Shown here piece after piece: positions 58,322-64,000 of a DNA stretch of 64,000 nt. Below the pieces are notes generated by a model. The model had not been told where the DNA came from. It did no database searches and worked only from the letters and a program-made list of their open reading frames with translations. Both the position numbers and the translations under genes were made by a program. Position 1 is the stretch's first letter. Each line of letters starts with the position of its first letter. The stretch is from Nannocystis pusilla (GTDB lineage: Bacteria; Myxococcota_A; Polyangia; Nannocystales; Nannocystaceae): contig NZ_JAPNKE010000002.1 of the NCBI RefSeq assembly GCF_026626665.1, positions 9,072,001 to 9,136,000 on the forward strand. The letters run 5' to 3'.

Positions 58322-58382
58322 ACATGCTCGAAGGGGCAGGTTTTAAGGGCATGCCGGAAGGGGCATGTTCTTCAAGACATGT
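58322..58382. repeat. Run of five hexamers with 13-14-bp period
   Basis: RCATGY/GCAGGT-type hexamers start at 58322, 58336, 58349, 58363 and 58377. It fills the whole 68-bp gap between the convergent stops at 58315 and 58384. It is the longest uninterrupted run in the window. Confidence 0.92.
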
Positions 58383-58383
58383 C

Positions 58384-59748
58384 TCAGGGGGCGCGCTGGA
58401 GGGTGATCGCAAACACCGCGCCGGGGCCTTCCTCGGCGGCGACGACGACCTGGCCGCCGTAGGCGTGGGCGATCTCGCGGGCGATGGTGAGGCCGAGGCC
58501 GGTGCCGCCGTCGTTGGCGCCGCGCTCGCGGGTGCCCCGGTAAAAGGCCTCGAAGATCTGCTCGCGCTCGGCAGCGGGCACGCCGGGGCCCTCGTCGCGC
58601 ACGCGCAGCTCGACGCGGGTGGGCCCGGGGCGGCAGCGGACGCTGACCTTGCCGCCCGGCGGGGTGTGGCGGACCGCGTTCTCGAGCAGGTTGCGGATCA
58701 GCCGCACCAGGTCGTGCGCGCGGCCGATGACGCGCGCGCCGGGGCCGTCCCACTCGATGCTCACGCCCTTCGCGTCGCTCTCGTGGCGGACCAGCGCGAT
58801 CGCCTCCTGGCCGAGCTCGGCGATGTCGACCGGCTCGCCGACCTCGTCGCCGGCGGCGCCCATGCGCGCGACGGCCAGCAGGTCCTCGGTGAGGCGACGC
58901 AGGCGCGAGGTGCTCTCGAGCGCCTCGCGGATGGCTCGCTCGTACTCGCTGGCGTCGCGCGAGCGGCGGAGCGCGTGCGACAGCTCGCCGTACAGGGTGG
59001 TGAGCGGCGAGCGCAGCTCGTGGGCGGCGTTGGCGACGAAGCGCTGCTGCAGGCCGAGCAGCAGGCCGAGGCGCTCGATCATCGCGTCGATGTCGCGGGC
59101 GAGCTGGACGATCTCGCGGTCGCCGTGCCGGAGGTCGATGCGGGCGGCGAGGTCGCCGGCGGCGACGCGGCGGGCGACCTCGGCGATCGTGCGGTGGTCG
59201 CGGGTGAGGCGGTGGACGACGGCGAGGGCGACGAGGACGGTCCACACCAGCGCGACCGCGAAGCCGGTGCCCATGGCGCGCTCGAGGAAGCGGGCGTCGC
59301 CGTCGAGGTCGGCGCGCGGGGCGGCGAGCAGCAGCGAGGAGCCCTCGTGCGAGGGCAGGTCGACGTGGACGGCGCGCAGGTGCTCGTGGGCCGACCACAG
59401 GTCGAAGCAGTTGCCGTCGGGCGGCGGCAGCTCGGACAGCGGCGGCGGGTCGCGCTGCCACGACAGGGTCTGGGCGATGACGCGGTCGCCGGGGCCGTAG
59501 ATGACGGCGTACTTGGTGAGGGGGCCGACGTCGTTGGCGAACGGGCCGGGGCGGTTGGAGATGGCGAGCTCGTCGCCGCCGAGCTTGTCGGCCTCGGCCG
59601 CCTCCTCGCGGGCCTCACGGACGAGGGCGAGGTCGAGCTGGTGCTCCTGGCTGGCGTTGACGGCGAGGGTGACGGCGATCGACGCGGCGCCGAGCGTGAC
59701 CAGGGTGATGGCCGAGGTCGCGACGACGTAGCGGACGCGGAGGCTCAT
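58384..59748 (-). CDS. Two-component sensor histidine kinase (metal-responsive type)
   Basis: 454 residues from ATG 59748. Two helices frame a sensor region of about 120 residues (first helix YVVATSAITLVTLGAASIAV, second ALVWTVLVALAVVHRL). HAMP: TIAEVARRVAAGDLAARIDL. The phospho-acceptor is in FVANAAHELRSPLTTLYGEL. ATP-binding boxes are NLLENAVRHTPPGG, DEGPGVP and GGTGLGLTIAREIA. It resembles CusS/CzcS sensors. Its ATG overlaps the response regulator stop (ATGA). Confidence 0.9.
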   Translation of the reverse strand: MSLRVRYVVATSAITLVTLGAASIAVTLAVNASQEHQLDLALVREAREEAAEADKLGGDELAISNRPGPFANDVGPLTKYAVIYGPGDRVIAQTLSWQRDPPPLSELPPPDGNCFDLWSAHEHLRAVHVDLPSHEGSSLLLAAPRADLDGDARFLERAMGTGFAVALVWTVLVALAVVHRLTRDHRTIAEVARRVAAGDLAARIDLRHGDREIVQLARDIDAMIERLGLLLGLQQRFVANAAHELRSPLTTLYGELSHALRRSRDASEYERAIREALESTSRLRRLTEDLLAVARMGAAGDEVGEPVDIAELGQEAIALVRHESDAKGVSIEWDGPGARVIGRAHDLVRLIRNLLENAVRHTPPGGKVSVRCRPGPTRVELRVRDEGPGVPAAEREQIFEAFYRGTRERGANDGGTGLGLTIAREIAHAYGGQVVVAAEEGPGAVFAITLQRAP

Positions 59749-60410
59749 GGAGGATCGCGCCGCAGACGGTAGCCCTTGCCGCGCACGGTGTCGATCATCC
59801 ACGCGTGGTCGCCGAGCTTGTCGCGCAGGCGACTGATCTGGACGTCGATGAGGTTCGAGCCGGGGTCGAAGTGCGTGGCCCACACCTGGGTCAGCAGCTC
59901 CGAGCGGGCGACCACGCGGCCCTCCTGGCTCGCCAGGCACAGCAGCAGCGCGTACTCGCGGCCGGTCAGATCGACGGGCTTGCCCTCGAGGGAGACGACG
60001 CGGCGCAGGCGATCGATCTCGAGGACGCCGACCTGCAGGCGGCCGAAGCCCTGGGTGCGCCGCAGCAGCGCGTTGATGCGCGCCAGCAGCTCGTCGATCT
60101 CGAACGGCTTGACCACGTAGTCGTCGGCGCCGGCCTCGAGCCCGAGCACGCGCTCCGAGACCTCGCCGCGCGCGGTCAACATGATGATCGGCGCGACCGA
60201 GCCGGCCCGCCGCAGCTCGCGGCACACGGCCAGGCCGTCGATGTCGGGCAGCATCCAGTCGAGCAGGACGACGTCGTACTCGACCGAGCGAGCCTGGCGC
60301 ACGGCGTCGGCGCCGTGGGTGCACTGGTCGGTGACCCAGCCCTCCTCCGAGAGGACGCGGGCGATGAACAGCGCGACCTTGACGTCATCCTCGACGATCA
60401 GCGCCTTCAT
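59745..60410 (-). CDS. OmpR-family response regulator
   Basis: 221 residues. Receiver domain with acidic pair ED at 7-9, phospho-acceptor Asp 51 in LLDWMLPD, IIMLTARG and KPFEIDELLARI. The C-terminal winged helix reads LTGREYALLLCLAS, TQVWATHFDPGSNLIDVQISRLRDKL and TVRGKGYRL. Should bind DNA upstream of the RND operon. It lies 38 bp downstream of the RND pump gene and overlaps the sensor start. Confidence 0.92.
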   Translation of the reverse strand: MKALIVEDDVKVALFIARVLSEEGWVTDQCTHGADAVRQARSVEYDVVLLDWMLPDIDGLAVCRELRRAGSVAPIIMLTARGEVSERVLGLEAGADDYVVKPFEIDELLARINALLRRTQGFGRLQVGVLEIDRLRRVVSLEGKPVDLTGREYALLLCLASQEGRVVARSELLTQVWATHFDPGSNLIDVQISRLRDKLGDHAWMIDTVRGKGYRLRRDPP

Positions 60411-60448
60411 GGGCCTGGAAGCATACACGGCGGCTTTTTGTTCTGACA

Positions 60449-63400
60449 TTACAGGTGCGTCATGTTCTCGCTGGCCCGGCGCTCGCGGCGTAGCACCAGC
60501 CGCAGCAGCGCGGGCAGCAGGAAGAGGGTGAGGATCGTCGAGGCGCCGATACCGAACACGACAGTCGTCGCAAGCGGCCGCTGCACTTCGGAGCCGGCGC
60601 CGGTGGCCAGAGCCATCGGCAGGAAGCCCAGCGCCGCGACCGCGCCGGTGGTGAGGACGGCCCGCATGGTGTGCGAGGAGCCCTTGAGCAGCGCCTCGTC
60701 GAAGGGGTGGCCCTCGTCGAGCGCGCCCCGGACCTCGGAGGCGAGGACGACGCCGTTGAGCACGGCGACGCCGGCGAGGGCGATGAAGCCGACGGCCGCG
60801 GGGATGCTGAACGACATGTCGCGGAGGATGAGGCCGGCGAGGCCGCCGATGAGGGCGAACGGGACCAGGGCGAACACGGCGGCGGCGTAGCGCACGTCGC
60901 GGAAGTTCCAGAGCAGCATGCCGAAGATGAGGATCAGGCAGATCGGCACGACCACCGCGAGGCGCTGGCTGGCGCGCTGGAAGTTCTCGAACTGGCCGCT
61001 CCAGGTGACCTTGTACGGCGGGGTCAGCGGCACGCTCTCCTTGACGGCGGCCATGGCGTCGCCGACCCACGAGACGAGGTCGCGGCCGCGCAGGTTGACC
61101 TCGACGCGGACGACACGGACGCGGTCCTGACGGCGGATCTGCGCCGGACCCTCGGTCTCCTCGATCGTCGCCACCTCGGACAGCGGCACGCGGTGGCCGT
61201 CGACGGTCTCGACGAACAGGTCGCCGAGCGCCTCGGGCCGGGGCTCGCGCGGCGGCACCAGCAGACGCGCGTCGAAGCGGCGCTGACCCTCGTAGACGAG
61301 GCCGATCGGCAGGCCGACGCGGGCGGCCTCGACCGCGAGCAGGGCGTCCTCGAGGGCGACGCCGTAGCGGGCCAGGCGGGCGCGGTCGGGCTTGACGGTC
61401 AGCTCGGGCATGCCGAGCACCTGCTCGACGCGGAGGTCGCCGGTGCCGTCGATCGGGCGGATGGCGGTGGCGATCGAGTCGGCGATCCGCTTGAGCTCGA
61501 GCAGGTCGGGGCCCAGGACCATGATCTGGATGTCGGCGCGCGAGCCCGAGATGATCTCGTTGTTGCGGTCCTCGATCGGCTGCGAGATCGACACGAAGGT
61601 GCTCGGCACCCGCGACTCGATCGCGTCCTTGAACACGACGCTGAGCGCGTCGAGGTCGTGGGCGGTGACCCACTCCTCCTTGGGCTTGAGCGGCACGACG
61701 ATGTCGGTCTTGTCCTTGCCGGCGGGGTCGATCGCGACCTCGGCGCGGCCGGTGAACGCGAGCGTGCCGTCGACCTCGGGGAAGTCGAGCAGGATCTTCT
61801 GCACCTCGAGGTCGAGGCGCTTGGCCTCGGTGAGGTTGATCGACGGCGGCCGGCGCAGGCTGACCACCATGTCGCCCTCGTCGATGCGCGGGACGAAGTC
61901 GGCGCCCTTGCCGGCGAAGATCCCGCCGGTGATGACGAGGATGGCGGCGGCGCCGGCGAGCAGCGGCCAGCGCAGCTTCAGCGCCCACGGCAGGGCGCGC
62001 TCGTAGCCGCGGGTGAGGACGCGCAGCCAGCCGCTGGTGCCGTGCTTGGCCGGCGGGACGAACAGCGCCAGCAGGGCCGGCAGGAACGCGACCGAGTAGA
62101 CGAGCGCGCCGAACAGCGCGAACGCCATGGTGGTGGCCATCGGCTTGAACAGCCGGCCCTCGACGCCCTCGAGGCTGAGCAGCGGGATGTACACCAGCAT
62201 GATGATCGCCACCGCGAAGGCGACCGGGCGGACCACGCGGGACAGCGAGCTGGCGTAGGCGTCGGCGCGCTCGCGCGAGGTCAGCTGCTGGCCGGCGAAG
62301 GCGGCGATCAGCGCCTCGAGCAGGACGATCGGGCCGTCGACGAGGAAGCCGAAGTCGATCGCGCCCAGCGACATGAGGTCGCCGGCGACGCCGGCCCAGT
62401 GCATGCCGAACAGCGCCACCGACATCGAGGCCGGGATGCCGAGCACGCACACGAGCGCGCCGCGGACGCTGCCGAGCAGGACGATCAGCACGAGGAACAC
62501 CACCGCGGCGCCCTCGAGGATGTTCTTCACCACCGTCGACAGGGTGCGCTCGACGAACTCGGCGCGGTCGTACACCGCCTCGATGACGACGCCGGCCGGG
62601 AGCTCGGCCTGGACCTCGGCGACGCGGTCCTTGACGGCGTAGATGACGTCGCGGCTGTTCGAGCCGAGCAGCATCATGATGACGCCGGCGACCGCCTCGT
62701 CCTCGCCCATGTACGTGACGATGCCGTGGCGCAGGGCGGCGCCGTCGCGCACGGTGGCGACGTGCTTGACGAGGATCGGCGTGCCGTCGGGCGCGACCTT
62801 GAGGACGACGCTCTCGAGGTCCTCGACGCCGGTGTAGGTGCCGACGGCGCGCAGGGTGAAGGACTCGGCGGTGCGGTCGATGTAGCCGCCGGAGATGATC
62901 GCGCTGGCCGACGACAGCGTCTCGCTGAGGTGGCGCAGGGTGAGGCCGTAGGCGGCGAGGCGGTCGGGCTGGACGATGACCTGGTACTGCTTGAGCTCGC
63001 CGCCCTGGGTGTTGACCTCGATGACGCCGGGCACGCCGCGCAGGCGCGGCACGATCTCCCAGTCGAGCAGCGTCCGCAGCTGCTTGCGCGAGTGCACCGG
63101 CGAGCGCACCACGAACTGATAGATCTCCCCGAGGCCGGTGCTGAGCGGGGCGAGCTGCGGCGTCGGTAGGCCGTCCGGCAGGTCACCCCGCGCCTGCAGC
63201 ATGCGCTCGAACACCAGCTGGCGCGCGAACCAGGGATCGGTGCCGTCGCGGAACACCACCGTGATCGCGCTGAGGTCGGCGCGGGACACCGAGCGCAGCT
63301 CCTCGAGCCCGGGCACGCCGTTGAGCGCGTTCTCCATCGGGAAGGTCACGTTGCGCTCGACCTCGGGCGCCGACAGGCCGGGGGCCTCGGTCAGCACGCT

Positions 63401-63541
63401 GACCTGGATCGTCGAGATGTCGGGCAGCGCGTCGATCGGCAGGCTGCGCGCCGCGAGGCCGCCTCCCACGAGGAGGGCGAGGAGGAGACCCAGCATCAGG
63501 AGACGGAGCTGGATCGATTGATGGATGAGCCAACCGAGCAT
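60449..63541 (-). CDS. Heavy-metal efflux RND transporter (CzcA/CusA family)
   Basis: 1030 residues, the usual length. Inner-membrane proton-driven pump. First helix IQLRLLMLGLLLALLVGGG, followed by the family pattern LPIDALPDISTIQVSVLTEAPGLSAPEVE. The proton relay GAIDFGFLVDGPIVLLE keeps both Asp and the Glu, which marks the metal (HME) group. Porter domains and 12 helices fit. The membrane fusion and outer membrane partners (CzcB, CzcC) are not in the window. It is first in an operon with the regulator and sensor. No dyad repeats occur in this 3-kb gene. Confidence 0.93.
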   Translation of the reverse strand: MLGWLIHQSIQLRLLMLGLLLALLVGGGLAARSLPIDALPDISTIQVSVLTEAPGLSAPEVERNVTFPMENALNGVPGLEELRSVSRADLSAITVVFRDGTDPWFARQLVFERMLQARGDLPDGLPTPQLAPLSTGLGEIYQFVVRSPVHSRKQLRTLLDWEIVPRLRGVPGVIEVNTQGGELKQYQVIVQPDRLAAYGLTLRHLSETLSSASAIISGGYIDRTAESFTLRAVGTYTGVEDLESVVLKVAPDGTPILVKHVATVRDGAALRHGIVTYMGEDEAVAGVIMMLLGSNSRDVIYAVKDRVAEVQAELPAGVVIEAVYDRAEFVERTLSTVVKNILEGAAVVFLVLIVLLGSVRGALVCVLGIPASMSVALFGMHWAGVAGDLMSLGAIDFGFLVDGPIVLLEALIAAFAGQQLTSRERADAYASSLSRVVRPVAFAVAIIMLVYIPLLSLEGVEGRLFKPMATTMAFALFGALVYSVAFLPALLALFVPPAKHGTSGWLRVLTRGYERALPWALKLRWPLLAGAAAILVITGGIFAGKGADFVPRIDEGDMVVSLRRPPSINLTEAKRLDLEVQKILLDFPEVDGTLAFTGRAEVAIDPAGKDKTDIVVPLKPKEEWVTAHDLDALSVVFKDAIESRVPSTFVSISQPIEDRNNEIISGSRADIQIMVLGPDLLELKRIADSIATAIRPIDGTGDLRVEQVLGMPELTVKPDRARLARYGVALEDALLAVEAARVGLPIGLVYEGQRRFDARLLVPPREPRPEALGDLFVETVDGHRVPLSEVATIEETEGPAQIRRQDRVRVVRVEVNLRGRDLVSWVGDAMAAVKESVPLTPPYKVTWSGQFENFQRASQRLAVVVPICLILIFGMLLWNFRDVRYAAAVFALVPFALIGGLAGLILRDMSFSIPAAVGFIALAGVAVLNGVVLASEVRGALDEGHPFDEALLKGSSHTMRAVLTTGAVAALGFLPMALATGAGSEVQRPLATTVVFGIGASTILTLFLLPALLRLVLRRERRASENMTHL

Positions 63542-63551
63542 CTGGGCGAGG

Positions 63552-63575
63552 CGCGGACGAGGGTGATCGTCCGCG
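63552..63575. terminator. Hairpin between HTTM gene end and RND gene start
   Basis: CGCGGACGA-GGGTGA-TCGTCCGCG, a 9-bp stem and 6-nt loop. It is 10 bp upstream of the RND start codon and 49 bp past the HTTM stop. No T-tract. It may end the HTTM transcript or act in the RND leader. Confidence 0.5.
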
Positions 63576-63624
63576 TACCCCAGCGATTAGCCGCAACGGT
63601 GTTTCTCGGTCGATTAACCGCGGA

Positions 63625-64000
63625 TTACATCTCTGACAGGCGCGCCTGGGCCGCGGACTCGAGCGGCGCTTCGGGGCGGATCCACGTTGCCGGAAGCAGG
63701 CTTCGTTCGACCTTCATGAGGTCGACGTCGGGGTCGATCAGGAACTGGGGTTCGCGCCCGTTGAGCGAGACAGGGGCGAGCGCACGGATCTCGACATCGG
63801 GGATGCCCTCGGCGCGCAGCTGCTCACCGAGGTGATGCGCGAGCTGCAGGATCATCTCTGGCCGGCCTGTCATTTCGGACAGCTGCCACTTTTGACCCGG
63901 CCGCGCAGGTCGATCTTCCACGACTCGCCGGTCGACGGGTCGGTCGCGTGGAAGCTGACGCTGCCGCCCTTGTCGCGCAGCTTCATGCGCCACGAGAACT
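63625..64000 (-). CDS. C-terminal part of an HTTM / vitamin-K-dependent gamma-carboxylase-like protein (one frameshift)
   Basis: The 5' end lies beyond the window. It reads FSWRMKLRDKGGSVSFHATD and SWKIDLRG, then after a one-base shift near 63892-63900 continues QLSEMTGRPEMILQLAHHL and PQFLIDPDVDLMKVERSLL to TAA 63625. WRMKLRDK and the RPEMILQLAHHL block are hallmarks of HTTM proteins, membrane relatives of gamma-glutamyl carboxylase. The dyad at 63865-63884 lies next to the shift. Its upstream position fits an unlinked gene before the RND operon. Confidence 0.75.
   Translation of the reverse strand, partial: VLVAHEAARQGRQRQLPRDRPVDRRVVEDRPARPGQKWQLSEMTGRPEMILQLAHHLGEQLRAEGIPDVEIRALAPVSLNGREPQFLIDPDVDLMKVERSLLPATWIRPEAPLESAAQARLSEM
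63865..63884. repeat. Dyad inside the HTTM gene
   Basis: GCCTGTCA TTTC GGACAGCT. Confidence 0.75.

Overview
The window is a high-GC stretch (around 70% G+C by eye, strong G/C preference in third codon positions). It looks like chromosome from a myxobacterium, most likely near Nannocystis/Nannocystaceae. The grounds are several Ser/Thr protein kinases with mosaic architectures, a sigma54-type activator with an FHA domain, lipoproteins with Thr/Ser/Gly/Asp-rich linkers, a Tat-exported DUF1552 protein, large FG-GAP proteins and a stressosome-like STAS cluster. This assignment is inference from gene content; there is no rRNA in the window.

Layout. 1-6.4 kb: uracil-DNA glycosylase, a membrane protein and two Ser/Thr kinases, one with a Cys-rich insert. 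6.5-12 kb: a secreted cytochrome-c-type lipoprotein and partner, a TPR protein, and a divergent FHA/AAA+ activator. 12.0-12.45 kb: a small transcription unit with a near-consensus promoter, a hairpin and a tRNA-Phe-like gene. 12.45-18.7 kb: pectinacetylesterase-like lipoprotein, thioredoxin/DUF255 protein, outer-membrane barrel protein and Uma2 nuclease. 19.2-23.9 kb: a three-gene surface-glycan operon. 23.9-25.9 kb: a duplicated STAS/SpoIIAA-like module. 26-30 kb: DUF1552, DUF6232, a small Cys-rich lipoprotein and a deacetylase. 30-35 kb: PilT-like ATPase with two translationally coupled glycosyltransferase-like membrane proteins, then GNAT. 35.3-42.3 kb: exo/endonuclease-phosphatase-fold protein, LysM protein, GT39-like protein and CapA. 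43.8-47.4 kb: asd-pfk-hypothetical-dus operon. 47.6-58.3 kb: giant kinase/FG-GAP protein, GNAT, metallo-beta-lactamase fold, nucleoside hydrolase and ADP-ribosylglycohydrolase. 58.4-64 kb: a metal-efflux RND-response regulator-sensor kinase operon, and the end of an HTTM/gamma-carboxylase-like gene.

The most unusual feature is a dispersed dyad repeat found at more than 50 places. Its consensus is RCMTGTCC-NNNN-GGACAKGY; at least 20 sites match the core TGTCC-N4-GGACA exactly. Hexamers resembling ACATGT or ACAGGT lie 14 bp apart. They occur as single dyads inside reading frames (often in linkers), as dyads abutting stop codons, and as runs of three to five hexamers between genes. A five-fold array lies in front of the cytochrome lipoprotein gene. 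The repeat is almost absent from the conserved RND, sensor and kinase cores. A second, smaller dyad family (TTGCCG-N4-CGGCAA) is clustered at 13.85-14.25 kb.

Caution: about 15 genes need one to three one-base frame changes to read through, mostly at G/C runs. One gene has two that cancel. This points to indel errors in the assembly rather than true decay, so I annotate these genes across the shift and mark where it falls.
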